A DNA stretch of 27,793 nucleotides from Chara braunii (taxonomy: Eukaryota; Streptophyta; Charophyceae; Charales; Characeae), in contig BFEA01000408.1 in assembly GCA_003427395.1 (NCBI GenBank), positions 617,045 to 644,837 on the forward strand. The letters run 5' to 3'. A program made the position numbers and the translations under genes. Under the pieces are notes generated by a model that saw only the letters and a program-made list of their open reading frames with translations, made no database searches and was not told the DNA's origin. Below are positions 1 through 9,599 of this stretch, in pieces (the first letter of the stretch is position 1; every line of letters begins with the position of its first letter).

Positions 1-480
1 GTCCGCAGAAACAACGACCGCCTACTTGAAATACTAAAAATGACAGTCCCGAGCTTGGGGACTACCTCTGCTGCTCATGCGGAAGCGGGTAGGAAGAGCA
101 TGGGGGCACGGGAAGGCACAACTCCTCTGTTGTCAATGGGAAGAACAATGGTATGTTCCCCCCGCCCCCCCCCTCCCCAACGGGGAAGGGGCAGTACTGC
201 ATATGATTAACGGTAGAACAAAAGAGGGATCAAGCGAGTTTCCGGATAAAACAGACACAAATCAGAATGAGGCAGGCAAAGAGGGACTTGGGGCCCTAGG
301 GGAGCCAAAGAAGTAGAGAGAAGGGGGGGAAGAGGAACAGGATATGGCCATAGGCACCGAAGAAGAGGAATCAGACGGGCACACAGACACATCACTTGAT
401 TGGTACGACTCATCAGGATCTGCAGATGAGCCCAACAATCCAAAAGATAAAAAAGGAAGAATCGGGCCAAGTTTATTTTT
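1..480 (+). pseudogene. Decayed acidic coding remnant, partial at window edge
   Basis: One plus frame is open from base 1 to a stop near 208. Its peptide starts with a charged helix-like stretch (VRRNNDRLLEILKM) and then becomes Ser/Gly/Pro-rich. Two other frames carry the signal onward: about 200-316 is Lys/Glu-rich, and from 344 there is an acidic run (EEEESDGHTDTSLDWYDSSG). Composition changes smoothly across the frame breaks, which suggests one gene broken by indels, including near the C-rich run at 160-178. Such acidic, low-complexity segments are common in retroelement gag proteins, but no zinc knuckle or other diagnostic motif is visible. The function is not recognised. The gene would continue to the left of the window. 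Confidence 0.3.
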
Positions 481-570
481 CCCGTCCACTGTGGGACGAA
501 CAATCTGCTACTTGAAAAGGACAAGTCTTTATAGCTTNTGCGAAGAACATAAACTAAACCCTTGGAATTA

Positions 571-1038
571 AGGAAAGACCAGGGATAGTNGATAGACTGT
601 CAAGAGGGGTTCTTTCTGATTCTGATAACAGGTATTCTCTCTTTCATATGNAGAGATAGCTATAATTTGCTAGAACTACTACTGGAAAGGACCCANGACC
701 TGGTTTCCAGCCTGTTCTCTACTTCTTCCTCTGAGGACACTGGACCTGTTTTCCAGTTCTGATATTCAAGACAGGACATTGGACCTGTTTTTCAGCAATC
801 AGGGTAAGACCAGAGATAGTCGATAGACTAGCAAGAGGAGTTCTTTCTGTTTTGTTAATAGGTAGNTTCTCTTTCATATGCAGGGATAGCTACAATTTCC
901 TAGAACTACTTCTGCTGGAAAGGATGTTGGACCTGGTTTCCAGCCTGTTCGCTACTTATTCTTCTGAGGACACTGGACCTGTTTTCCAGTTCTGATACTC
1001 AAGACAAGACGNTGAACCTGCTTTCCANCAATCCGGGT
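571..1038. repeat. Two-copy tandem repeat, about 231-bp unit
   Basis: Unit one starts near 571 and unit two near 803. The landmark AGACCAG lies at 576 and at 807, a 231-bp period. Both units contain the run from a GATAGACT motif through TTCTTTCTG, then TTTCATATG, GATAGCTA and CTAGAACTACT, and both end in CAGCAATC-like sequence. Each unit also holds shorter internal repeats around GGACCTGGTTTCCAG and GGACCTGTTTTCCAG. Several Ns fall inside. No coding potential is seen. It may be an LTR or untranslated portion of a retroelement. Confidence 0.8.
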
Positions 1039-1155
1039 TGAATTGTGAGGTCCCCGGCCTCTTTCATGACAATGTAATACCAAGCAAAGTTGTGCAAAAA
1101 AAAAAAAAAAGGAAGAATGGAGATCCCTGTAGGACAACATCAGTTACATCACAAG

Positions 1156-1470
1156 TGTAGCGGACCCACCAGGTGTGGTGCTCCGCTAGTGATAGGGATG
1201 GAGATGGAGGAAGAAGTGGGGAGCAAGATGCACAGCGCAGCTCCCACGCAAGACTCCAAAATCGTGCAACTGTAGAATGATCTCCAAAACAGACAATGGC
1301 TGGGGTATACCTCAACGGACTGATGGGACTGAACTGGACTAGCTGGTACCGACAGAGGTACCGGCCTGGACTGGACTGCCCCGAATAAAACACAGGCCTA
1401 TGAGAACAGGCCAAGGGGCTGGTCTCACAGGCCCACGAGAGGTCCGCTACACGATCCTCGACCTTTGATG
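1156..1470 (-). mobile_element. LTR fragment, minus orientation (3' end at 1156)
   Basis: On the minus strand this region matches the LTR that ends at 27718. The order of landmarks is the same: GGTACC-spacer-GGTACC (1345-1362), GGACTG-type short repeats, the palindrome-like GGGGTATACC (1302-1311), a short A-rich stretch, a GGAGTCTTGCGTGGGAGCTGCG block, CTCCATCTCC, and the terminus GGGTCCGCTACA. The copy at the right edge ends GGGTCCGTCACA followed by a primer-binding site, so 1156 is the likely outer end. Orientation and position fit a 3' LTR of the minus-strand element at 2594-8720. The 5' LTR boundary was not found, so the upper limit is a minimum. Confidence 0.65.
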
Positions 1471-1633
1471 GATCGCCTAGATACAAGAACGCTTCCGCCA
1501 GGAAGCGGAACTCTACCAAAGAAAAGAAAACCTGAGTAGTTAGGATGCGGAGCAAGCTCCATGCTGAGTCCATGCGATGCAACCTAGGATAGAAAATGTC
1601 ACAAAACATCAATGTCACAGCTAACAGCCTAAG

Positions 1634-1860
1634 TAAAAGCAGAAGCAACTAACTAACATACATGTCCTAGGAAAGCAGAAACAACTAACTAGCCTACATG
1701 TCCTAGGAAAGCAGAAAGTAGTGACAACTAGATCCTAGAATGTTGGAGGCAGTAGCCTCAGTCTGGAAACAGCTAACTAGTGTATAATTCCTAAGAACAA
1801 CAAAAGCAGAACAGCTAAATCCTAGAAATGTCAGAGGCAGTAGCCTCACTCTGAGAGCAA
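1634..1860. repeat. Short local repeats (CAACTAACTA / ATGTCCTAGGAAAGCAGAAA)
   Basis: The phrase ending CATGTCCTAGGAAAGCAGAAA occurs twice in tandem, near 1661 and near 1694. Degenerate relatives follow: ATCCTAGAATGTTGGAGGCAGTAGCCTCA at about 1731 and AATCCTAGAAATGTCAGAGGCAGTAGCCTCA at about 1819. Each late unit includes the small inverted repeat GAGGCAGTAGCCTC. No coding is seen. The position, between the LTR terminus and the pol gene, would fit the U3 part of an LTR. Confidence 0.6.
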
Positions 1861-2593
1861 CAAGCAACAACAAGTTAACCATATGTCACAGGAGGATTGT
1901 GTCGCAAACCAAAGGGTGGGATGGTCTCTGAGGGTGGCGAATGCAGCCTAGGGGTCGAAAACTCCTAAGGGCATGCACACATAGATAACAGGGAGACACA
2001 TGCCATCAGGCTCAATGAGGGTAGGGAGCTGGGAGCGAACAAAACCAATGACCCTAACAGATAGACCATCAGGGCGGGTAAAGCCCGACTAAGGGTGACC
2101 GCTATGGAGGGTCGACCATGCAAGGGAACAAGGGAGCCTGGTATACTGGGCGCACCTAGATGAAGCATGCGGGGCTGCCTAACTAGGGCGTGAGGGCCGG
2201 CAGAGAGTAGAGGTGATGGGTAGGGGAATCATGCAAATGACTCCTAAAGTGAGGGAAGTCGGAGCTAGATCCGTAAGATGGGAAGCCAAGGCAACGCTAC
2301 AGTCCCGATGCCTATGCGTATACCAAGGGAGAGCCCAACTCAGAGGAACCCGGCTAAAGGGAGACCATCATGCGACACAAGCAGGGTACTGTACAGGGTA
2401 AAGTGGTAAGAGAGTGATGACGTCTGAAGTAGGCAGAGCTGATCGTGACGAAGTCCATGAAGCTGCCAATGATGTCCACAATGAGCAGTCCGGAATGCCG
2501 TCGAGGAAGAGCCGCAACGTCGACGAGCTGAAGTAGCAAAACTGATGTGGATGGAGTACTGAGAAGTCAAAGACGTGGGAAGGTAAGTCAGAG
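1861..2593. other. Non-coding interval between LTR fragment and pol
   Basis: No convincing gene on either strand; the open frames here are short and unlike one another. If the minus-strand element is complete on this side, this interval should hold its 3' untranslated region, polypurine tract and the start of the 3' LTR. I could not place a clear polypurine tract. Confidence 0.5.
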
Positions 2594-3011
2594 TCAATCG
2601 TCGTATCGAGCAGGACGACGACGAGTGCGCTGTGGACGCTCAGGANCATCCGGCTGCTGCTGAAGGTCTGCCTCAGATNNAGCAGGCTCGACTTCANCTN
2701 TCTCCTCAGCCAGGGGAGAAGGAGGAGGGTCAGTGGGCTGAGGAGGAGCAGTGAACCTAGCATGACGAGCACGATCATAAGCACNCCCAGGTAACCTCCT
2801 CATCNGGGTAACCTTTCCAACGTACGAGATACTCAACGTGGGGAGGGTTGTCGTCGGTGACTCGGCGACCAATGATGTCTGAAACGAGGAACTCCTCGTG
2901 GCCGTCCACCNTGATGGGTAGAGGGCGCTCGTATGGTGGTCCGAAACGCTCAGCCGATCTGCGATAAGGACGCAGCAAAGAGACGTGGTAGACATTGTGC
3001 ACACGAGTCTA
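2594..3011 (-). pseudogene. Integrase C-terminus and chromodomain (pol 3' end), broken
   Basis: Directly after an in-frame TAG (3009-3011) the same frame continues with TRVHNVYHVSLLRPYR, the usual end of the integrase C-terminal region in Ty3/gypsy chromoviruses. A chromodomain-like segment follows: EFLVSDIIGRRV, then VEYLVRWKGY and DEEVTW. The VEYLVKWKG-type core and the Trp are chromodomain hallmarks; in chromoviruses this domain guides insertion to marked chromatin (family knowledge). A frameshift near 2790, beside two Ns, moves the reading frame. A Pro-rich tail ending RRRPARYDD then runs to a stop at 2594. It is broken and so not expressible as one protein. Confidence 0.8.
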
Positions 3012-4100
3012 GCGTAGGTAGTCGGGCAACTTCACACGGAAGTTGACCGGGCTAGATGCCGTATCAGAACTGACGACCTGGAGAATGCGGCATGGGACAA
3101 AAAAGCGACGTCGAAACTTGCGAAACATGTCCGCTTCGAGCTGTAAGTGGCGGGCGTCGATAAGCAAATCATCACCGACTTTGAATGGATGATCCATCCT
3201 CGATTGGTTCGCACGTGCTGCCATGCGAGTCTGGGAGGCGGCTATGTGCTCATGTACGATCTTCATGATCGACGTCATGTGTGCAACCCAATCGTCCAGC
3301 GCGGGACAACTCGTGTCGGGGTGCATCTGTGACGGTCGAAGGAAGTCCGCGGGAACACGAGGGTGATAGTCGAGGTCGCAATAGTAAGGCGACATCCCCG
3401 TAGCTGGCGAGACGGCGTGGTTGTATGCTATCTCCGCGTGGGCAAGATGAAGATCCCACTGGTGGTCGTCATGAACAATCTTTCGGAGGATATCTCCGAG
3501 AGTCCTGTTCGTGATCTCGGTCTGACCATCAGTCTGTGGATAGTAATACGAGGAGAAGCGGAGTTGAGTGCCATATACCACGTGGAGCCGTCGTCAGAAT
3601 CGGCTGGTAAAGCGCGGGTCACGGTTAGATATGATGCTTAGAGGTAAGCCATGGTCATGCACGACTCGATCAAACACGATATCGGCGACCTCACATGCAC
3701 TGATGGCATAGCTGCACGGAACAAAGCGTGCACGCTTCGTGAAGCGGTCGACGACGACCAGGATAGCATCATGATCGCGGCGGGCCGGAGGACGAAGAGG
3801 ACCGAGAAAGTCCATCGAGATGGACTGCCAACGACCCTCAGGGATAGGAAGAGGCTGGAGCAAACCATAAGGCAGGTAGTTCGCACTCTTCACCTTATGA
3901 CAGGTGGGACACTCTGCGACGTAGTCCTTCACAAAGTCCTTACGCTTCAGCCAAACGTACAGGTGGCTCACCCGAGCCAACGTCTTGTGGAAGCCCATAT
4001 GACCGGCGGCTGCCTGGTCATGGAACTCTGCTACTGCTCGGACACGTAGCTGTCCGGTGGAGGGAACGCAAGTACGGGGCTCTCTAGTGCTCTGTGAGCC
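3009..4100 (-). pseudogene. Integrase domain of minus-strand Ty3/gypsy pol
   Basis: The integrase catalyses insertion of the element's cDNA. The zinc-binding HHCC module is present: H574-x6-H581-x29-C611-x2-C614, counting from the Met at 5741. The core has its first catalytic Asp in SISMDFLGPL (D644). The second, normally the first D of SDRDPRF, is Asn here (N706, codon 3624-3626). The catalytic Glu is in PQTDGQTE (codon 3516-3518), giving exactly 35 residues between the second and third positions. A TGA at 3594-3596 interrupts the frame right after FTSRF, where relatives have Trp. The frame then continues unbroken to a TAG at 3009-3011. One frame spans both stops, so these are point changes, not indels. 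Motif order is the standard PR-RT-RH-IN of this superfamily. Confidence 0.92.
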
Positions 4101-5837
4101 GTGCCAGTACACAAGACCGTTGTCCCTGAGAGAGTAGTTTGGGACGGTCTTGCCACTCCGAAGGGTCGCGTGGATGTCGCGATAGTCGGGGCAGTGGCAG
4201 TACTGTATGCGAAACTCATCGATCACCAGGTGGTGGACAGTGGTGACTGAGATGGAGGAGAGATGGATCTGCTCCTGGTCGTGGTCAGGGCGCCGGAATA
4301 ATGCATCTGCGACCCGATTAGTCTCACCCTTGATGTGCTCAGTGGTGAAACTAAACGCGGATAGGTCGCACCACCAGCGAGCTTGTCGAGGAGTGAGCTT
4401 CGATTTTGTCAGAAAAGTCTGGACAACAGAGTTGTCCGTGCGCACCGTGAATGGTGCCCCGTGCAGGTAGTGACGCCAGTGCCGAGTGACATAAACTACT
4501 GCGAGAACCTCACGTTCATCAGCAATGTAGTTTATCTCAGCAGGTAGAAGCTGACGGGAGTAGAAGGCTATCAAAGAATCACCTGAGCGAGACTCGACAG
4601 TGCCGCCCTCGACGATGGTATGAGAATAGTCAATAGAAGGCTCGTCAGTTGCTGGACGAGTACTAGGCGTCAGTCGGAAAGCTGTGGTAGGGGTAGGTGG
4701 TGGGAAGCGAGGGATACGAGGATGAGAGGAATCAGGAGAGGAGAAGAAGACCTGGGAAAGCACTGCTCCTACAGCAAGGTCTGACGCATCGGTGGTAAGG
4801 ATAAAAGGGCGGTCAAAATCGGGTAGGTGAAGAACCGGTGCGCATATCACCGCCTTCTTGAGGGCGCGGAAGGCGTCCTCGTGGAGGGGTGTCCAAGCCC
4901 AGGGTGGGTTCTTCCGGAGGAGGGTGGACGTAAGGACGTAGGAATACCTAGCGTATCCCCGGATGAAGTTACTATAGTAGCTCGTCAGGCCTAGGAAGCT
5001 GCGAAGCTGCCTGGCGGATGTGGGGGNGGGCCACTCCGCAATAGCGGTGATCTTCGCGTCNTCCATGTGGAGACCCTGGTCAGACATGTAGTGTCCTAAG
5101 AAATNCACTTTGTGCTGGGCAAAGNGGCACTTNCTCAGCTTGGCGNAGAAGCCATGTCTGCGCAAGCAGTCAAGGACGTCGNAGAGGTGTCTGAGGTGCT
5201 CCTCAAGGGTACGACTGTAGACCAGGATATCGTCGAGGTAAACGAGAACGTACTGTTCCAGGATGTCCCTAAAGATGTCGTTCATCGCCCTTTGGAAGGT
5301 AGCGGGTGCATTGGTGAGGCCGAATGGCATCACCGTAAACTCGTAGTGGTTAAAGCGTGATCGGAATGCGGTCTTCGGCTGGTCGGCTGCAGCGACGCGG
5401 ATCTGATGGTAACCGCTACGAAGATCAATCTTCGTAAAGAAGCGGTTGCCTGCTAGCCGGTCGAACAGCTCATCGGAACGAGGCATGGGGTAGCTGTTCT
5501 TAACCGTGTAGCGGTTGAGACCGCGGTAGTCGATGCAGAGACGAAGAGTTCCATCCGCTTTGCAAGCAAAGAGGACGGGTGCACCCCACGGGGAGTTGCT
5601 GGGTTTAATGAAACCCAATCTCATGAGCTCCTCAAGCTGACGTTTGAGTTCGGTGGCCTCGGGGATCGAGAGTCTATAGGGTGCCAAGTGGTGAACACGA
5701 TAGTCAGACACAAGCTGGATGGAGTGCTCGACGTCACGCATCGGTGGGATGCCGGTGTACGAGAACGACGATGGGAAAACGTTGTGGTACTCTCGGATGA
5801 GGTTACGAACTGTGGGCTCCAGGTCAGCCGTATATCA
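4100..5837 (-). pseudogene. Reverse transcriptase and RNase H of minus-strand Ty3/gypsy pol
   Basis: This is the RNA-dependent DNA polymerase and RNase H of the element. Counting from the Met at 5741, RT blocks appear in order: [15 protein letters not shown] (67-80), [15 protein letters not shown] with catalytic D106, [16 protein letters not shown] (135-150), [13 protein letters not shown] with YLDD at 168-171, FLGH (214-217), and the connection motif LRSFLGLTSYYSNFI. RNase H acidic residues are D318 (TTDASD), E411 (DEREVLAV), D436 (VRTDN) and D479 (VADALF). An extra Pro/Ser/Thr-rich stretch, about residues 330-390, sits between the first RNase H strand and IAFYSRQLLP. The frame extends upstream past a TGA at 5835-5837 to the protease. 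Ns replace several RT-thumb residues. The family call is secure; the copy is dead because of its stops. Confidence 0.95.
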
Positions 5838-6517
5838 TGCGAGTTCCTCAGCGTCAACGTCAGCGCGCGATGGCGGGGTGGACTCGACGGACGGCGGAGG
5901 GACGAAAGTAGAGATGGGAGCCATGGAGATAGAAGGAGGATCTGGCTCCAGAGGGATGAGCTCGGCGTCGGGACAGGGTGGATCATAGTGTAAGAGATCT
6001 GTCACGTTCACCATAAAGAAGGTGACGTCCTCCTGTCGGATGAAGTGGGCGAACTGCCGAGGCGAGGTGACAGTGATAGAAGGAGGTGGTGTGGGCACTG
6101 ACGGCTCCGAGGGAGGAGGATCGGGGCGTGGTATCGTCGTGGTACCTATGAAAGGTACGCGATACGTCTGTCTACACGTCGTTTTGAGAACGAGAGTGTT
6201 GGTTGCTTAATCGGCCTCGGTGCTGCGGAATTGACGAGACCACGGAGTACCGAGAATGAAGTCGTACCCCGTCTCCATCACATCGAAATGTGCAGAGGAG
6301 CGGTGGCGACGAGACGCCGGGGGCGATCAGTCGGCTCGAGAGTGAGGAAGAAGGGGAGGTTGGTGACCGTCTGATCGAAGAAGCGCTGAGTCTTGTCATC
6401 CCCAAGGGTAACGGAGATGGGAGTCGGAGACCCTGTCGTGGGTAAGCGGGCTTCTTTCACCACGCGTGGGTGAATGAAGTCGCCCTGAGAACCGGAATCC
6501 CACAGCGCTGAGTACAC
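5838..6517 (-). pseudogene. Aspartic protease and linker of minus-strand Ty3/gypsy pol
   Basis: The frame open at 6278-6517 reads YSALWDSGSQGDFI, a retropepsin active site (D-S-G), followed by the flap-like region. It ends HISM-stop. The next frame, after a 1-2 base shift near 6280, continues with ETGYDFILGTPW, the conserved C-terminal retropepsin motif (ILG). That frame has a TAA at 6207-6209 and then continues TNTLVLKTTC. A Pro-rich linker (6098-5838) leads into the RT at the TGA of 5835-5837. The protease would process Gag and Pol in the virus-like particle (family knowledge). One frameshift and two stops show it is inactive. Confidence 0.88.
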
Positions 6518-6827
6518 CCTCGTGGAGGTCCCGAGTCGTACTGGGATGATCGGGAGGGTGCGATGAGGGTCAGAGAGGATGGCGAGAAGCCGACGCAGTG
6601 CAGTAACATGGAGGGTGAGTCACTCCTAACGAGCCTGGAGCATGCTCAAGTCCAGAAGAGAGGACACAACGTCCTCGTGAGTAGCGAGCTGCTCGCTGCA
6701 ACGGGCTGAGCGAATGGCTCGACGCGTCGGTAGTCGTGGCGGGGTAGGAGGGGATACGGTGGTCTGCGGAGACGCAGAAGGTACTACGACAGAGGGCTGA
6801 GTACACTCTGTCGGGTCCTGCAAAACC

Positions 6828-8720
6828 TCAATTCCAGTACCGAGAGGGGCAAACCACGACGGGGATGTCGGGAAGCCAACTACTGAGGAGGGCGCAGGTG
6901 TACACTGCACCGTGGCTAGGAGGCGCCGCGGGGATGCGAGGCGCTGGGGGGGGACTGAGCACGACGCTGGCAGGAAAGGTTTGCGTAGTGGCGGTCAAGG
7001 GCGGTGGTGTAGGGGCACCGCGAGGAGGTATGACCATCCTGACGGCATCGCAAACATCCACGCCGACCCAAAATAGCTGCGCGCTCCTCAGCGGAAAGGA
7101 CACCACGAGGAGGGACAAAGCCCTGAGGGAGGTCCTGCTGAGGGACCTCGGGGGGCGACTGCGTGCCCGGGAAAGGGTGGAGAGGATAAGCTGGAGGCGC
7201 TCAGCCATAGGGAGAGTAGGGTCCTCCAGGTGGTGGTGGACAGCCTCGCCAAGGTCGAGGTCGTCGCTATGGTCACCCTCTGGCGACAGCGGGGCACCAG
7301 CGTCCTGCTCACCATACTCGAGCGCGCTGAAGTGGCGCGAGAAGTGGCGGCCCTGCTGCACGGAACGGCGGGGGCGACCGCGGAAAGGGGAACGACGTTG
7401 GGAAGTGTCGTGAGAGGAGGAGGAGGCGTAACCAGTACGATGTGGCTGGGAGGAGGAGGCGGGGTGAAGACGGGCCCGCATCGCCTGATTGTCCCTGGCG
7501 GCCTCGTAAGCCTGCGGGGCTGATATGAACTTGTACCGCCATAGCTCGGAACGGTACTCAAGCGGAAGGCTGGCCAAGAAACGATCGATAAGGGCGGCCT
7601 TGGGGACGAACGCCATGTCACAAATGAGGCGGGCGTCCTGAAAAACCTGGATGTGGCGATCCAGGCCGGCAGCGCCACCAGAGCCGGACCAGCGTGTAGT
7701 GACGACACAGTCGAAGGCATCAGTCACGTCGTATCGGGCTCCGAAGCGATCCTCGAGGAACGCTTGGAAATCCATGAAGGTCGGAGTCCGACCCGCACGA
7801 ACGGAGTAAGCGTAGAAATTCTCCNAGGCGTCGGAAGGACCTCCATGCAGGCGCATGGAGAGGTGAGCCACCCACGTGTCGGGTGCGGCACCCATGAGCT
7901 GGAGTGTGCGGGTGGCAGACTGTAGCCACCGAGACACACGTATGCCTGTACCGTCATACAAGGCAATGTCCGTCAAGCGGACGAGTGGTGCGCCACCGTT
8001 TTGGCGACGAGGAGAACGGGAAGCAGGGCACTGCGCTACGGCTGAATAAGTGGGCGCNGGTCCTGGAGGAGNGGGCGCAACTGGCTGTACGCCCGGGCCG
8101 CATGGTGGAGCGGCGGGGGAAACANNGGCAGGCTGCACGGGAGCTGCAGTAGAAGAGGTCGCAGCAACCGAGGGTTTGGGGAGGAGGTAGGATGGGGATG
8201 GGTAGGGCGCAGGGCGAGGGAAGCGGGAAGGAAGAGTAGAGGAAGAAGGGGGTGCGCCGGAAGGCGCGGCCACCTGTGAGGGTGGGGGAGGNTAGNGCGT
8301 GAGAGGGCGAGGTCGGCCCGGAGCTGGGCAATCTCGTCCTCGAGACCTCGAACGTAGGTNGTGCGAGGGGTAATAGGAGGAAGAGTGGGGGAAGTGGACG
8401 CACGAGCGACGCGGGGCATCCCAGAGGGGGGAGAGCCAGGTGGCGCTGNGGGCGTGAGAAGGGGAGGGAGACGCGGGGCACCCGGAAAAGCTGAGACCAT
8501 GGTAGCGGGTTGTTGTACCATGACTGTCGTGACTGGGATCTGGGCGGGTGCGCCCGTAGACTAAGGGAGGGCCTGGCTCGTGGCGGCCGTCGTGCTAGGG
8601 GCGTGGACAATCACCAAGATGGCCATGTCGGGGGCAGCGGAGGAGGAAGCTCCGCCGTGGCCACCCTGTAGGAGGACGGGGGACCCGGACTGGGAGCCAG
8701 GAGATGATGAACACTCAGCG
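6828..8720 (-). pseudogene. Gag polyprotein of minus-strand Ty3/gypsy element, with CCHC zinc knuckle
   Basis: Gag forms the particle that packages element RNA. The N-terminal part is Pro/Ser/Ala-rich with a short coiled-coil segment (RGLEDEIAQLRADLAL, near 8335). A frameshift beside Ns at about 8290 links this to the frame open at 6828-8273. That frame carries a capsid-like helical region (LYDGTGIRVSRWLQSATRTL and DFQAFLEDRFGARYDVTDAF, then FLASLPLEYRSELWRYKF), typical of retrotransposon Gag. A second shift near 7150 moves the frame so that 7015-7056 encodes a perfect C-x2-C-x4-H-x4-C knuckle (CLRCRQDGHTSSRC), which binds RNA. Upstream, the first frame contains a TAG at 8561-8563 and stays coding-like to about 8720. 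The true start and the 5' LTR were not found. Gag lies directly 5' of the protease. Confidence 0.85.
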
Positions 8721-9425
8721 TTGTCCGCGCGAATGCCCTTGCAAGGGTATTCGGCCTGGTTTTTGCAAGTGACAGCGGGGTTGATGGTTCAGGCTGTGTG
8801 TTCAAACGACTACCTGCGTATGGGCCAAGGTTATCTAAGTGGGTAGGGTGAGTGGGCGCGCAGTTTCAAGGCGCGCGTGTGATTTTGCCCGTTTGATCGT
8901 GCCACCGACGCAGGCGTCTGGCTTGACGTCGCACTCTTGATCAAACCAAGGATTAATGGGCTGGCCCCGCTTACTATGCCTGATCGGCGGCAGGGCTGAT
9001 AGGTAGGATGGTACGTAGGGCGGCCGTGGCACAGTCAGGGAGGCCGGCGTGATTGGTTGGTAGCCCCACGCCTGGCCATAGGTGCGGGGAGGGATTGCGA
9101 TGTCCCCCTCGGCCCTGAGTACCGGGCTGCACCACTGCAGTACTACTTTAAATGGGAGGTGGCGCCCACTGATCCCAGGTTAGGGCCTAGCCTTATAGGT
9201 AATGGTGCATAGCTATTGCTAGAGAGGTTCTGGGATCGAGGCCAGCGAACGACTAGGTGGGAGCGGCGGCGTAGCGAAGCAGCGAGGAGGAAGCTGAGGG
9301 GTCCAGGGACCGTTGGGGTATCCCCCTCAGGCTTTTGCTGGCGGGTGTGGCAACAGGCTGACCTACAGGCCTGGCGAGGTGCCAGCGGTTCAGCCCTAGG
9401 AAATCGTAGGCTCTACATAGGAGAA
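8721..9425. other. Non-coding interval upstream of minus-strand gag
   Basis: No convincing gene. A complete minus-strand element should have its 5' leader, primer-binding site and 5' LTR here. I looked for the complement of TGGTATCAGAGC and of a tRNA-Asp site and found neither. The element therefore seems truncated or rearranged on its 5' side. The sequence is moderately GC-rich, without obvious tandem repeats. Confidence 0.5.
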
Positions 9426-9430
9426 ATTAT

Positions 9431-9436
9431 TTTATT

Positions 9437-9490
<54 letters not shown>

Positions 9491-9539
9491 CCTTTTTTTT
9501 TTTTTTTTCCTTTTCCCTTTTTTCTTTTTTTTTTTTTCT

Positions 9540-9598
<59 letters not shown>
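9431..9598. repeat. Poly(T) tract, about 168 bp (poly(A) on the minus strand)
   Basis: Nearly pure T with a few C interruptions, clustered at about 9491-9540. Read on the minus strand it is a poly(A) run directly after GAATATGACAAAGCC, as expected for the tail of a retroposed RNA whose body would lie at higher coordinates. No target-site duplication could be recognised. An assembly or consensus artefact in a homopolymer is also possible. Confidence 0.85.

Positions 9599-9599
<1 letters not shown>

Noticed and set aside
1064-1648. 194-codon minus-strand frame
   Set aside because: It runs through the LTR fragment, has no domain, and matches the LTR copies at the right edge as DNA rather than protein.
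3651-4049. 132-codon plus-strand frame
   Set aside because: It is antisense to the integrase domain, whose motifs are clear on the minus strand.
6865-7523. Plus-strand Gly/Arg-rich frames of 97-182 codons
   Set aside because: They are antisense shadows of the minus-strand gag, created by its Pro/Ser-rich codons.
8721-9425. 5' LTR and primer-binding site of the minus-strand element
   Set aside because: Looked for complements of initiator-Met and tRNA-Asp primer sites and for the GGGGTATACCCC module. Only a GGGGTATCCCC near 9315 was seen, which is too weak.
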